Below are positions 35,309 through 45,190 of a DNA stretch of 64,000 bases, piece after piece. The notes beneath the pieces are model-generated. The model did no database searches. It had not been told where the DNA came from and worked only from the letters and a program-made list of their open reading frames with translations. The DNA lies in assembly GCF_002278075.1 (NCBI RefSeq), contig NZ_CP022990.1:806001-870000 (forward strand), written 5' to 3'. Position 1 is the first letter of the stretch, and each line of letters starts with the position of its first letter. The translations under genes were made by a program, and so were the position numbers. This DNA is from Paraburkholderia aromaticivorans. GTDB taxonomy: Bacteria > Pseudomonadota > Gammaproteobacteria > Burkholderiales > Burkholderiaceae.

Positions 35309-35734
35309 TCAGGTTTCGAGTTTCGCGTCCATCGTAATCGTGGCGTTCAGGACTTTGGACACCGGACAACCGGCCTTGGCGTCGGCGGTCGCCTTGTCGA
35401 AGGCGGCCTTGTCGCCGCCGGGGATCTTCACCGCCACGTCGAGATGGACCGCGGTGATCGCGAAACCGCCGCCGTCCTTGTCGAGCGTGACCGTGGCCGT
35501 GGTGCCGATACGCTCGGGCGTGATGCCGGCCTTGCCCAGTTCCGCCGACAGCGCCATCGAGAAACACCCCGCATGCGCAGCCGCAATCAGCTCTTCCGGA
35601 TTCGTGCCGATGCCGTCCGCGAAGCGTGTCGAAAACGAGTATTGGGTCTCCTTGAGGACGCCGCTGTCGGTGGAAATCGAGCCCTTGCCGTCTTGCAGGC
35701 CGCCTTGCCAGACTGCTGATGCCTTGCGCTTCAT
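35309..35734 (-). CDS. osmC: OsmC-family peroxiredoxin
   Basis: 141-residue OsmC-type thiol peroxidase that reduces organic hydroperoxides. The peroxidatic cysteine is C57 in AAAHAGCFSMALS and the resolving one C123 in AGCPVSKVLN, with the OsmC rather than Ohr spacing. It starts MKRKASAVWQGGLQDGKGSI. CAGGAG lies 8 bp before the ATG at 35734; a longer frame from a TTG upstream is not supported. Single gene ended by the terminator at 35241-35271. Confidence 0.9.
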   Translation of the reverse strand: MKRKASAVWQGGLQDGKGSISTDSGVLKETQYSFSTRFADGIGTNPEELIAAAHAGCFSMALSAELGKAGITPERIGTTATVTLDKDGGGFAITAVHLDVAVKIPGGDKAAFDKATADAKAGCPVSKVLNATITMDAKLET

Positions 35735-36086
35735 CGCTCTCTCCTGTTTGTGCCCTGCTTCGCGCGCTCCACGACCGGATCTGATGCCCGCCGCCACGGT
35801 CCCGCCCGGATGGTGTGCGGCTTCGGCATCGGTCGCGAGTGCCGCGCGGCGTTGCAGACGCGGGCGGAAACCGAACTTCATCATAGGCGCTTCCGTGTGC
35901 CAGCGTCGTGACGATGCCGGCAATGGATCGAAACAGAAGCTGCGCCGATAACTGTATCAATAACGGCAATAATCTTTCTTCGGGAAGCCGCTTTTTCACC
36001 GACCTTGCAAGAAATAGACTGTTTTCAACGGATCGGTACAGAGCATCGAACCGATCTCACCAATAAATCCAATACTGGAGGTCATC
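35735..36086. other. Divergent 352-bp gap between osmC and the DUF4148 gene
   Basis: Holds both start regions. An AT-richer stretch around 35945-36010 probably carries the promoter of the DUF4148 gene, but no pair of boxes is good enough to call. Confidence 0.4.
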
Positions 36087-36392
36087 ATGAAATCGCTCAT
36101 TTCCGCAGTGGTCATCGCATCCACGCTTGTCGTTCCAGCTGTCTCGTTCGCCCAGCAGGCCAATGGCCTGACACGCGCGCAGGTGCGCGCCGAACTGGTT
36201 GCCGCGCAAAAAGCGGGCCTCGTGAATCAGAACGACGTCGACTATCCGAAGACGGTGCCGCAAAGCGGTACGGCAGTGGCCGCGGTGGCCACGGGTTCGC
36301 AGGACGTCGGCGGCGTGAAGGCGGTTTCCTCGGATGCCGGCGCGCGAGACCCGCTGCAGCAAGGTCCGTTCTCCACGTATCGCGGCCAGTAA
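36087..36392 (+). CDS. DUF4148 secreted small protein
   Basis: 101 residues with a signal peptide (MKSLISAVVIASTLVVPAVS, cleavage near SFA-QQ) followed by the DUF4148 motif LTRAQVRAELVAAQKAGLVN and a short polar tail. This family is greatly expanded in Burkholderia and its periplasmic role is unknown. TGGAGG precedes the ATG. Confidence 0.9.
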   Translation: MKSLISAVVIASTLVVPAVSFAQQANGLTRAQVRAELVAAQKAGLVNQNDVDYPKTVPQSGTAVAAVATGSQDVGGVKAVSSDAGARDPLQQGPFSTYRGQ

Positions 36393-36400
36393 GCCGTATG

Positions 36401-36421
36401 CCGCGCCGTAGAGCGGCGCGG
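36401..36421 (+). terminator. Hairpin terminator after the DUF4148 gene
   Basis: CCGCGCCG (36401-36408) pairs with CGGCGCGG (36414-36421) around TAGAG, 8 bp past the stop codon; only TT follows, so strength is moderate. Confidence 0.6.
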
Positions 36422-36466
36422 TTCAGCGCGTTGTGGGCAGCACCATGGTCAGCGCCCTTGCCGGCG

Positions 36467-37021
36467 CTACTCGGCGAACGGCAAACTCTCCTGGCCCACG
36501 GCGCGCATGCCGAATACGTTCAGCGTCATTGCCACCAGTGCGTAGTAGCCGAGCAGTCCCACCAGGTTGATCACGACCTGATGGCCGAAACGCTCGACCG
36601 CCCTCGCATAGGTCGCCTCGGAAACACGCTTGGTGTCGTATAGTTCGTTCGCGAAGTCGTGAATCAGCGCGTCCTCGGCTTGCGCGAAATCCGGGCGCAG
36701 GCCCTGGCGAATCGCCTCGGCATCCGCTACGGACACGCCGGCTTCCAGCGCGATCGGATAGTGGATGTACCACTCCGCCTGCGCCTGCCAACGCGCCGCC
36801 GTCACCAGAATCGCCAGCTCCGAAAGCCGCAGCGGCAAACCAGTGCGGTAGCGGCAGAACGCGCCCAGACGTTGCGCCTGCTGCGCCAGTTCCGGGCTAT
36901 GAATCCAGCCGAGAAACGGTCCGTTCAGATTGCCGCGCGGGCCCGCCAGGATTTCGTCGAGCACCGCTTTCTGCTCGGGCGTGGCGCCGGACGGGTCGAA
37001 ATGAGGCAAACGTTCGGTCAT
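36467..37021 (-). CDS. Carboxymuconolactone decarboxylase-like protein
   Basis: 184 residues of the CMD/AhpD superfamily: LPLRLSELAILVTAARWQAQ and EWYIHYPIALEAGVSVADAE show the fold, but the CxxC of AhpD is absent, so a decarboxylase- or lyase-like rather than peroxidase activity is more likely. The last gene of a minus-strand set with the class III aminotransferase and the C45 acyltransferase; 35 bp separate it from the aminotransferase. Its substrate may be a product of that enzyme. Confidence 0.8.
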   Translation of the reverse strand: MTERLPHFDPSGATPEQKAVLDEILAGPRGNLNGPFLGWIHSPELAQQAQRLGAFCRYRTGLPLRLSELAILVTAARWQAQAEWYIHYPIALEAGVSVADAEAIRQGLRPDFAQAEDALIHDFANELYDTKRVSEATYARAVERFGHQVVINLVGLLGYYALVAMTLNVFGMRAVGQESLPFAE

Positions 37022-37056
37022 CGTCGTTCTCGCAAGTCGGGGTGGTGTCGAAGGTC

Positions 37057-38385
37057 TCAGACAGCGGCCAGCGCGGCGCCAATCGCATCGGTGAGCCGGT
37101 TGACGATTTCGTCGATGTCGCGCGCGGCGCAGATAAACGGCGGCGCCAGTAACACATGATCGCCGATCTTGCCGTCGACCGTGCCGCCCATCGGATACAC
37201 CATCAAACCACGCGCGAAGGCTTCGCGCCGGATCGCCGCGTGCAGCTTGAGGCCGGCGTCGAACGGCGTTTTGCCGGCGCGATCCTCGACCAGTTCCACG
37301 CCGACGAACAACCCTCGTCCGCGTATATCGCCGATGTGCGGATGCTGCGCATAGTGCTCGCGCAAGCGGCCGCGCAATTGTTCTCCGCGCGCCAGCACGT
37401 TGGGCAGCAGTTCGTCTTCCTCGATCACGCGCTGCACTTCGAGCGCCGCGGCACAGGCAACGGCATGGCCGATATAGGTATGGCCATGCTGAAAGAACCC
37501 CGAGCCGCCGACGATCGCCTGGTAAATCCGCTCGCTCACGAGGGTCGCGCCGATCGGCTGATAGCCCGCGCCGAGCCCCTTGGCGATGGTGAGGATGTCG
37601 GGCGCCACGCCGTCTTCTTCGCAGGCGTACAGATAGCCGGTGCGGCCCATGCCGGACATGATCTCGTCGAGAATCAGCAGCACGCCATAGCGGTCGCACA
37701 CCGCGCGAATCTTGCGAAAGTATTCCCGCACCGGCGGCACGGCGCCGGCCGTCGCGCCAACCACCGTTTCCGCGACGAACGCCGCGACCGTGTCCGCGCC
37801 GAGTTCGAGAATCTTCTGCTCGAGTTCATCGGCAAGACGTTGCGCGAAGGCCTCGTCGGTTTCGTCGGCACGCTGCTCGCGATACGCGTAACACGGGCTC
37901 ACGTGATGTGCTTCGATCAAAATCGGCAGGAACGGCTCACGGCGCCACGCATTGCCGCCGATTGCCAGCGCGCCGAGCGTGTTGCCGTGATAGCTCTGGC
38001 GACGCGCGATGAAATGGCGCCGCTGCGGTTCGCCCTTTTCCACGTAATACTGACGCGCGAGTTTCAGCGCCGCCTCGATCGCCTCGGAGCCGCCCGACAC
38101 GAAGTACACATGTTCGAGTCCTTGCGGCGCGCTCGCCACCAGGCGCTCGGCGAGTGCTTCAGCGGCTTCGGTCGTGAAGAACGAGGTGTGCGCATACGGC
38201 AATTGCTGCGACTGCCGTTTGATCGCGTCGATCACGCGCTGGTTGCTATGACCGAGACACGAGACGGCGGCGCCGCCGGATGCGTCGATATAGCGCTTGC
38301 CCGTGGAATCGACGATCTCGATTCCGTCACCCGCGACGGCGACCGGCAGCGACTGCTTCGGCGAACGATGAAACACGGTGGACAT
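37057..38385 (-). CDS. Class III PLP-dependent aminotransferase
   Basis: 442 residues, subgroup III (omega-amino acid type). PLP lysine K269 in ILTIAKGLGAGYQPIG and aspartate D240 in LLILDEIMSGMGRTG; SGGSEAIEAALKLAR (about 97-111) is the phosphate site. Such enzymes transfer an amino group from an omega- or beta-amino acid, or a polyamine, to pyruvate or 2-oxoglutarate. It lies 33 bp downstream of the C45 acyltransferase gene, so the released amine of that reaction is a plausible substrate. Confidence 0.9.
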   Translation of the reverse strand: MSTVFHRSPKQSLPVAVAGDGIEIVDSTGKRYIDASGGAAVSCLGHSNQRVIDAIKRQSQQLPYAHTSFFTTEAAEALAERLVASAPQGLEHVYFVSGGSEAIEAALKLARQYYVEKGEPQRRHFIARRQSYHGNTLGALAIGGNAWRREPFLPILIEAHHVSPCYAYREQRADETDEAFAQRLADELEQKILELGADTVAAFVAETVVGATAGAVPPVREYFRKIRAVCDRYGVLLILDEIMSGMGRTGYLYACEEDGVAPDILTIAKGLGAGYQPIGATLVSERIYQAIVGGSGFFQHGHTYIGHAVACAAALEVQRVIEEDELLPNVLARGEQLRGRLREHYAQHPHIGDIRGRGLFVGVELVEDRAGKTPFDAGLKLHAAIRREAFARGLMVYPMGGTVDGKIGDHVLLAPPFICAARDIDEIVNRLTDAIGAALAAV

Positions 38386-38418
38386 GATTGTCGGATTCCT
38401 GTTGGTTGCGGCGACCGG

Positions 38419-39483
38419 TCAGGCGGCGGTCGGTCCGCCTGCCGTGCGGGTGATGAAGTTGTCGAATACGCACCGCGCCTGCCGGTAAACTTTCATCGAC
38501 ACACCCGCGCTGCCGATCTCGAAGAGCGCGGTGGCAAGCGTGTTTTCCCCGTCGGGATCGTGCGGGTCGCCGCGATAGATCGGCAGGCCGGCTGGCGCGC
38601 GATCGCGTAAGACGTCGAGCAATGCGGCCGGTTGTAACGGGTCGGTGATCGCGGGCAACAACGCATTTACGCGCATCTGGCGCTCGCGCGAAGAGTCCGT
38701 GACGATTTGCGCTTCGGCGTCGCAGCCCGGATGAATCATGTGGTTCGCGTGGCCGTAAAGATTCGCCACCGCATGCACCGAGCAGCGCTGCGCGCTCGCT
38801 TCGACGCTGACAAGGCGCGCGTCCCCCGCGCAGCCGAGCGTATGGTGAAAGCCGCTCGCGGCCGGCATGTCGCGCAACATATGCAGCGCCTCGTCGAGCG
38901 AGGTGGCATCGAGTACGGCTCGCGCGAGAATCATGCGCGGCACGCCTGCAACGGGGACGCGAATGCGCAGGTTGTTGATCGCCTGCACGATGCCGGCATG
39001 GCTCGCGGCAAACGTGTGTCCCGGCAGCGACCCCGGATAATAGAAACTCACGAAGCCCGGCTTGCCGGCCCGTCGAACCTCGACCAGCGCGCAGCGCTCG
39101 CGCAGAAACGGATCGCCGTCTTCGTTGTGCGCGATGAAACGCGTGTTGCCAGCCCGCGCCGCCAAGGTGGTGCAGCCGTCTGGCGCGTTGTGAATCAGTT
39201 CGCCACGACAGTTCCACAGGAACACGTCTTGCGCCGACCAGCCCAGGCCGTCCGCCATGCCGTCCAGTTCGGCCAGCAACGCCGGGCAATGCGCGCGTGC
39301 CGCCTCGCGCAGTGTCTGCACGAAAGGGTCGCCGCGCCAGCGCCGAACCGCCTGCCATGCTGCGCTCTGATTCATGTAATCGGCGAACACCGGCCGCGCG
39401 AGTTCGCCTAGCCGGCGGCCGATTTCATACGGCTCGCCACTCACCTGAAAAAGATCCCATCCCTGCTTCGACGTCAGCATCAC
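38419..39483 (-). CDS. C45-family autoproteolytic acyltransferase/amidohydrolase
   Basis: 354 residues of the C45 family (acyl-CoA:6-aminopenicillanate acyltransferase-like Ntn hydrolases). HNAPDGCTTLAAR places the autocleavage and nucleophile cysteine at about 104, and FIAHNEDGDPF and FYYPGSLPGHTF follow as in the family. After self-cleavage the new N-terminal Cys hydrolyses or transfers an acyl group on an amide. First gene of a set with a class III aminotransferase and a CMD-like protein. A strong promoter with an embedded palindrome precedes it. The natural amide is unknown. Confidence 0.85.
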   Translation of the reverse strand: MMLTSKQGWDLFQVSGEPYEIGRRLGELARPVFADYMNQSAAWQAVRRWRGDPFVQTLREAARAHCPALLAELDGMADGLGWSAQDVFLWNCRGELIHNAPDGCTTLAARAGNTRFIAHNEDGDPFLRERCALVEVRRAGKPGFVSFYYPGSLPGHTFAASHAGIVQAINNLRIRVPVAGVPRMILARAVLDATSLDEALHMLRDMPAASGFHHTLGCAGDARLVSVEASAQRCSVHAVANLYGHANHMIHPGCDAEAQIVTDSSRERQMRVNALLPAITDPLQPAALLDVLRDRAPAGLPIYRGDPHDPDGENTLATALFEIGSAGVSMKVYRQARCVFDNFITRTAGGPTAA

Positions 39484-39506
39484 ATCATCTCAACAATCGG
39501 TACTTA

Positions 39507-39536
39507 TTTATAATTCATAACAACACTTGTTGTCAA
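39507..39536 (-). promoter_or_regulatory. Sigma-70 promoter with embedded operator before the C45 gene
   Basis: On the minus strand TTGACA (39536-39531) is followed after 18 bp by TATAAA (39512-39507). The spacer contains the 14-bp palindrome ACAACA-CT-TGTTGT (39520-39533), which overlaps the end of the -35 box. This is where a repressor should bind; the RpiR-type gene just upstream is the candidate. Confidence 0.72.
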
Positions 39537-39607
39537 ACGATAGGGCATCAATCCATATGGAGCGTTGCTGCGCTCCCGCAGGACCTGCCGGATTCAGACG
39601 AGAATGT

Positions 39608-40462
39608 TCACGGGACGTACGCGCCTTTCGCGTGCAGCGACTGCTCGGCGATGGCGAGTTGTTCGACCGCGCCCGCGCCCTCGAGCGCGAGCAGATGCGC
39701 GACCAGCGATTCGGCGATCGCGGTCGCCGCCACCAGTGAAGGAAAGAACGAAGGGCTTTCGTGCGAAAAGATCAACACCTTGTCGGCGTTCAGCGCGATC
39801 GGCGACACGGCGCTGTCGGTGATGGCGATCAGCTTGCTGCCTTTTTCCAGCGCGGCCTCGGCCACGCGCGCGGCTTCGACCGAATACGGCGCGAAACTGA
39901 TCACGATGGTCGCGCTATCGCGCTCGACCGTGCGCAATTGCATTTCCAGCGTGCCGGCCTCGCCATTGAGCAGGGACACCGAGGAACGAAACAGCCGGTA
40001 CCCGTAGACGAGGCCGAACGCCACCGCGTAACAGGAGCGGAAGCCGGCCACATGCACGTGCGGCGCGCGCCGCAACAGACGCGCCGCTTCCACGATCACA
40101 CGGCCGTTATGCGCGGCGGTGACCTCGAGGTTGTGTTGTTGCGCGATCAGCAGGTCGCTCGCCAGCGCGTCCTTCGATTTGACGAGCGAACGGGCGCGGC
40201 TTGTCAGCGGCTCGGGCCGCGTGCGCACGCGCGCGACGAACAGGTTGCGCAATTCGTTCCAGCCGGGGAAACCGAGTTGCTGCGACAGACGCACCAGTGA
40301 GGCTGGTTGCACCTGCGCGCGTTCGGCGACTTTGCGCATGGACGAGACCGCGACTTCGTCGGGATGATCGAGCAGGAATGCAGCCCCCATCTGGAACTGC
40401 GGACTCAGTTCGGAGAAGCGCGCCCGGATCAGGGCGGCAAGCTGGTCGAAACTGTCTGGCAT
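39608..40462 (-). CDS. MurR/RpiR-family regulator
   Basis: 284 residues: an N-terminal HTH_6 domain (about 1-75; SSMRKVAERAQVQPASLVRL and FPGWNELRNLFV) and a C-terminal SIS domain (about 125-260; VHVAGFRSCYAVAFGLVYGY), which usually binds a phosphosugar or amino sugar. It lies upstream of the C45-aminotransferase-CMD genes on the same strand, with a promoter and palindrome between them. Confidence 0.9.
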   Translation of the reverse strand: MPDSFDQLAALIRARFSELSPQFQMGAAFLLDHPDEVAVSSMRKVAERAQVQPASLVRLSQQLGFPGWNELRNLFVARVRTRPEPLTSRARSLVKSKDALASDLLIAQQHNLEVTAAHNGRVIVEAARLLRRAPHVHVAGFRSCYAVAFGLVYGYRLFRSSVSLLNGEAGTLEMQLRTVERDSATIVISFAPYSVEAARVAEAALEKGSKLIAITDSAVSPIALNADKVLIFSHESPSFFPSLVAATAIAESLVAHLLALEGAGAVEQLAIAEQSLHAKGAYVP

Positions 40463-41060
40463 GCGAAATTACCGGGCGAGCGGTCGATGAGGGCGACAAC
40501 AAATGTTACCACCCCGCACATGGGCGCCAACAGGAGGGGCGCCATCTGGCGAGTGACAAACGAATTCTGTCCTGTCGCAAACAAAGTTATCCTCACGATT
40601 TTTCGCAAATAAAACCGTCCCAGAAAGACGACCTCGGCGTTCACGGCTTCCGCCATAAGGGTCTGCGGAAACGTTCTTCCTCACCAAGCCCCCGCTTTCG
40701 CTTCATTGTAAATACTGCCAACGCCCATCCGAATGATCGATGCCAAGACCATCATCGGACTCTATTGGTTGCAGAACAAACTCAAACTGTCTTCCAGCGG
40801 GAGTAAAGGCGCGACATAACGCGGAAATCGCATGCGACGCACAGCGGACGGCCCATATAAGGCCGTTCGAAAGATTGCAATGCGTATCGCCATGAACAAA
40901 ACGGAGGCAGGTTTTGAGTGGAAAAGAATCGCGGCCCATCTCGGGGTTCGGGTGACTTGCCTCCTGGCTCAGCCGTTGAGCTACCGTGCAGGTATCTGCG
41001 TCTCCTCAAGACGGGCGCTACTCGTACCACTTTGCGCTCACCCTCGCCCCCATCCCACGC
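40463..41060. other. 598-bp gap between the debranching enzyme and the RpiR gene
   Basis: Both neighbours run on the minus strand, so this holds the regulator's promoter and the 3' region of the debranching gene. Short open frames on both strands have neither ribosome binding sites nor recognisable content. No repeat or hairpin is convincing. Confidence 0.5.
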
Positions 41061-43334
41061 TCAAAGCAACGCGACCACCCGCACGTCGCCCTGCTCCGCC
41101 GAAGCCACGACCTTCTCGCCGATCCGGCGGAACGTGATCGACACCGACGCATCGCCCACCCGCAAATCGCTCAATTCGAGCCAGTCGATGCCTTCAGGCA
41201 GCATCGGCTGCTCGATCAGCACCTCGCGCCGTTCGGCGTCGATCGTGATGCCCAGACACGCTTCGAGCATCATGAACGGCGAACCCGCTGCCCAGGCCTG
41301 CGGCAAACAGGCGACCGGATAAGCGGTGGGCGGCTCGCCGCGCCGCCGTGGGAAACCGCAGAACAGCTCCGGCAAACGCATGTCGAAATTGACCGCCGCC
41401 TGGAACAGCGCCTGCAGCAGCCGCACCGCCGCCGCCTTGCCGCCGTAGCGCGACAGGCCGCGCGCGCACAGCGCGTTGTCGTGCGGCCAGACCGAGCCGT
41501 TGTGATACGCCATCGGATTGAAGCGCGCCTGGCTCGCGGCCAGCGTGCGCACGCCCCAGCCGGTGTGGAACAACGTGGAGTCGAGCGCGCGCACCACCGA
41601 CTCGCCGCGCTCGCGCGAAGGCAGGCCGAAGGCGAGCAGGTGACCCGCATTCGAAGCCATCACCCGGCACAGTTCGCCGTGACCGTCGAGCGCAATGCCG
41701 TAGAAGCCCGCCTCCGGCATCCAGTATTTTGCTTCGACGCACTGACGAATCGTCTTCGCGCGCTCGCTGTATTGTGCCGCCGAATCGTGCAGGCCGCGCA
41801 CCTTCGCAAAGTGAGCCATGGTGTCGAAGGCGGCGCTTGCATACGCCTGCACTTCGACGAGCGCGATGGGGCCGTCGGGGAAACGGCCGTCGGCGTGAAA
41901 GACGGAATCGTGGCTGTCCTTCCAGCCCTGATTCGCCAGACCGCCGTCCGACTCGCGCTGATAGTCCAGCAGGCCGAAACGATTCCTGTCGCATACGCCC
42001 GCGACCCACTGCGCCGCGCGCTCGAGCGCCGGCCACAATTCGTCGATCAACGCGCTGTCGCCCGTGCGCGCCGCATAGGCGCCGGCCAGCACGATGAACA
42101 ACGGCGTGGTGTCGACGCCGCCGTAATACAGCGCAAACGGCACTTCGCCGGTGGCGGCCATTTCGCCCTTGCGCATCTCATGCATGATCTTGCCGGGCGC
42201 GGCATCGCGAAACGGCGAATTCTCACGCGCCTGATGTTCGGCGAGAAAACGCAGGACGCCGGCGGCCAGTTGCGGCTGCAACCAGAGCGTTTGCAGCGAC
42301 GTGATGACCGCGTCGCGGCCGAACGGCGTCGAGAACCAGGGAATGCCGGCGTACGGATACGGGCCGGTCACGAGATCCGTGGTCAGCAGGCCGAGATCCG
42401 CGAGCGAGCGGTCGATCCACGCATTGAAAAGCGGATTGCTCGAACGCACGCGCGCGGTAGCGCGGCGGCGCTCGCGCATGACGAGGTGGGCGTCGACGAG
42501 CGCGGCGCGCACCGCGGCGCGGCCGACACGCGGGCGCTCCGCGTCGATTTGCGACAGATGCGCTTCGCTCACCGCATGGGTGGGCTGCGACACGCCTGCG
42601 CCGGGGTTGTCCGCATGCGCGACCACCTGCACCGCGACCGACAGGTAGATCGACACGCATGCCTGCGCGGGCAGCTTGACGGTGTAATCCGCGCGGTCGG
42701 CGAACAGCTTGTCCGGCTCCGGCGAAAAGGCGATCTGCACATTGCGCGCCACGTCGTCGAGGCCCACATAGCCGAGCAGCACTTCCCGATTTTCGACGCG
42801 CGCCGGTTCGACGCGGCCCTGCTTGTCGCGCTTCAGGCCGCGCACTTCGAACATGTCGCGAAAGTCGCTCGCGAACGAAATGGACAGCGGCACCACGGCG
42901 TCGCTCGTGCCGTAGTTGGTCAGTTCGATGGCTTCGTTGAGGACGGTGCCCGACAGCACCCGCACGCGTTCGACGTGGATCACGCCTTCGGGCGTGCTGT
43001 CGCCGCCGAGCGGCGGCAACGGGCGGTTGGTCAGATGCGCGGTGAACGAGGTGTTGTCGCTGCTGACGCTGCCCGACAGCAGCGACGGCGCGCGTCCGCC
43101 GAAGGTGAGGCGCAGTTGCGAGAGAACCCGGGTGTCGTTGACGAACAGGCCGTCGTCGTGGCCGGTGATATCGCCGAGCGGATCGTTGACGATAAAGGTG
43201 TCGCCCGACTTCAGCACGTGCTGGGTGGCGCTCGCGACGTTGAGATTTTCCGTGGGGATGAATACGCCGTCCGGCTCGGGTTCGCGGTGATCGATTCCGC
43301 CCGAAAGGCCGCCGAGGGCTTCTGGCTGCTGCAT
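41061..43334 (-). CDS. Amylo-alpha-1,6-glucosidase family glycogen debranching enzyme
   Basis: 757 residues: an N-terminal beta domain of the GDE_N type (about 10-240; FIVNDPLGDITGHDDGLFVND) and a C-terminal (alpha/alpha)6 glucosidase domain (about 300-720) with PWFSTPFGRDAVITSLQT, LANQGWKDSHDSVFHADGRF and VWPHDNALCARGL. Acts in the cytoplasm on branched alpha-glucans. AGGAGT precedes the ATG at 43334; a longer frame adds 38 unlikely residues. No other glycogen genes are present in the window. Confidence 0.87.
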   Translation of the reverse strand: MQQPEALGGLSGGIDHREPEPDGVFIPTENLNVASATQHVLKSGDTFIVNDPLGDITGHDDGLFVNDTRVLSQLRLTFGGRAPSLLSGSVSSDNTSFTAHLTNRPLPPLGGDSTPEGVIHVERVRVLSGTVLNEAIELTNYGTSDAVVPLSISFASDFRDMFEVRGLKRDKQGRVEPARVENREVLLGYVGLDDVARNVQIAFSPEPDKLFADRADYTVKLPAQACVSIYLSVAVQVVAHADNPGAGVSQPTHAVSEAHLSQIDAERPRVGRAAVRAALVDAHLVMRERRRATARVRSSNPLFNAWIDRSLADLGLLTTDLVTGPYPYAGIPWFSTPFGRDAVITSLQTLWLQPQLAAGVLRFLAEHQARENSPFRDAAPGKIMHEMRKGEMAATGEVPFALYYGGVDTTPLFIVLAGAYAARTGDSALIDELWPALERAAQWVAGVCDRNRFGLLDYQRESDGGLANQGWKDSHDSVFHADGRFPDGPIALVEVQAYASAAFDTMAHFAKVRGLHDSAAQYSERAKTIRQCVEAKYWMPEAGFYGIALDGHGELCRVMASNAGHLLAFGLPSRERGESVVRALDSTLFHTGWGVRTLAASQARFNPMAYHNGSVWPHDNALCARGLSRYGGKAAAVRLLQALFQAAVNFDMRLPELFCGFPRRRGEPPTAYPVACLPQAWAAGSPFMMLEACLGITIDAERREVLIEQPMLPEGIDWLELSDLRVGDASVSITFRRIGEKVVASAEQGDVRVVALL

Positions 43335-43497
43335 CAGTGTCACTCCTATGGGTTCGCTTCTGCGTTCAGTGTCACATTCGGTTACCACGGGCGCTGCCCG
43401 GTCGCTTCCGATTGTAGAGGGTCTGTCCGCGTCAGACGAACTTATCACATGGGAGTTTCGCTTTTTTTCCGTGGCACAGGACGTGCAGAGGTCATGG

Positions 43498-43526
43498 CGC
43501 GGCGCCCCTCGTGGGGGTGCCGCGCG
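43498..43526. terminator. Possible hairpin after gltA
   Basis: GCGCGGCGCCCC and GGGGGTGCCGCGC form an imperfect stem around TCGT, about 30 bp past the gltA stop. No T-run follows on the minus strand. Confidence 0.35.
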
Positions 43527-43555
43527 GGTGCGAGGCGCCTCGGCGCCTTAACGCT

Positions 43556-44854
43556 TTAGCGCTTCGCGAGCGGCTTGGCCTCGCGTTGCGTGTCGCCGAT
43601 GAACAGCTGACGCGGACGGCCGATCTTCTGTTCCGGATCGGCGATCATTTCGTTCCACTGTGCAATCCAGCCGACCGTGCGTGCCATCGCGAAGATACAC
43701 GTGAACATGGCCGTCGGAATACCCAGCGCGCGCTGCACGATACCCGAGTAGAAGTCGACGTTCGGGTACAGCTTGCGCGACACGAAGTATTCGTCTTCCA
43801 GCGCGATCTTTTCCAGCGCCATGGCCAGCTTGAACAGCGGGTCGTCGTGCAGGCCCAGTTCTTCCAGCACTTCGTGGCAGGTTTCGCGCATCAGCTTCGC
43901 ACGCGGATCGTAGTTCTTGTAGACGCGGTGACCGAAGCCCATCAGCTTCACGCCCGAGTTCTTGTCCTTCACCTGCGCGATGAACTCGGGAATGTTGTCG
44001 ACCGAGCCGATTTCTTCCAGCATGTTCAGCGCGGCTTCGTTCGCACCGCCGTGCGCCGGGCCCCACAGACATGCGATACCGGCTGCGATACACGCGAACG
44101 GATTGGCACCCGACGAACCGGCCAGACGCACGGTCGAGGTCGAAGCGTTCTGCTCGTGGTCCGCGTGCAGGATCAGGATACGGTCCAGCGCGCGCACCAG
44201 CACGTCGTTGACCTTGTACTCTTCCGCCGGATTGGCGAACATCATGCGCATGAAATTCGCGCTGTACGACAGGTCGTTCTTCGGATAAACGAACGGCTGG
44301 CCCACGGTGTACTTGTACGCCATCGCCACCAGCGTCGGCAGCTTCGCGATCATGCGGATCGCGGAAATTTCACGGTGCTCCGGGTTATTGATGTCGAGCG
44401 AGTCGTGATAGAACGCCGACAGCGCGCCGACGGCGGCCACCAGAATCGCCATCGGGTGTGCGTCGCGACGGAAACCGCGGAAGAAGAAGTGCATCTGGTC
44501 GTGCACCATCGTGTGCTGCGTGACCGTCTTGACGAACTCTTCCTTCTGCTGCGCGTTCGGCAACTCCCCCTTGAGCAGCAGATAGCAGGTCTCGAGGAAG
44601 TCGGCGTTCTGCGCGAGGTTGTCGATCGGATAGCCGCGATACAGCAACTCGCCCTTGTCACCGTCGATGTAGGTGATCGCGGAATTGCAAGCCGCCGTGG
44701 ACATGAAGCCCGGGTCGTACGTGAACTTGCCGGTCTGGCCGTACAGCTTGCGGATGTCGATCACGTCCGGGCCCAGCGTGCCCTGGTAAATCGGCAGATC
44801 AATGGTCTTGTCGCTGTCGGAAAAGCTCAGTGTTGCGTGTGACTTCGAGTCCAT
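43556..44854 (-). CDS. gltA: Citrate synthase
   Basis: 432 residues, the hexameric, NADH-sensitive type of Gram-negative bacteria. Condenses acetyl-CoA and oxaloacetate at the start of the TCA cycle. Active-site motifs: [32 protein letters not shown] and [17 protein letters not shown]; the catalytic Asp lies in the C-terminal small domain. The N-terminus [19 protein letters not shown] leads into the usual beta domain. The sdh genes that often accompany gltA in this group are not adjacent. Confidence 0.96.
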   Translation of the reverse strand: MDSKSHATLSFSDSDKTIDLPIYQGTLGPDVIDIRKLYGQTGKFTYDPGFMSTAACNSAITYIDGDKGELLYRGYPIDNLAQNADFLETCYLLLKGELPNAQQKEEFVKTVTQHTMVHDQMHFFFRGFRRDAHPMAILVAAVGALSAFYHDSLDINNPEHREISAIRMIAKLPTLVAMAYKYTVGQPFVYPKNDLSYSANFMRMMFANPAEEYKVNDVLVRALDRILILHADHEQNASTSTVRLAGSSGANPFACIAAGIACLWGPAHGGANEAALNMLEEIGSVDNIPEFIAQVKDKNSGVKLMGFGHRVYKNYDPRAKLMRETCHEVLEELGLHDDPLFKLAMALEKIALEDEYFVSRKLYPNVDFYSGIVQRALGIPTAMFTCIFAMARTVGWIAQWNEMIADPEQKIGRPRQLFIGDTQREAKPLAKR

Positions 44855-45190
44855 CTACATGTTCCTTTTACTTTCAAATCGCACACGTGCCGGCATGCTC
44901 GATCGTCGTTGAACGCCATTGGCATGCTCAGGCTCCGGTACGCATTTTAAGGTCCACGGAGGCCTGTATTGCGACGATTGACCGCAACAATCCATCTCGA
45001 CCGACGCAACATTCGTTGCCTGATTTTCCGCTAAATGCGGTAGAACGTGCGGCGAACCACACACAAACGTCACACGGGTCGACGCGCCACGGCCGGTCTC
45101 CAACACCGACCGCCAGCGAAATGAAAGCTGGAGCGCTTACTGCAACAATGTTTTGCGGCAGCCGGACTGCGAAGGCACAGCGGCATCTGC

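Noticed and set aside
40463..41060. Small genes in the gap before the RpiR gene
   Set aside because: Short frames of 75 to 130 codons exist on both strands, but none has a ribosome binding site or recognisable composition.
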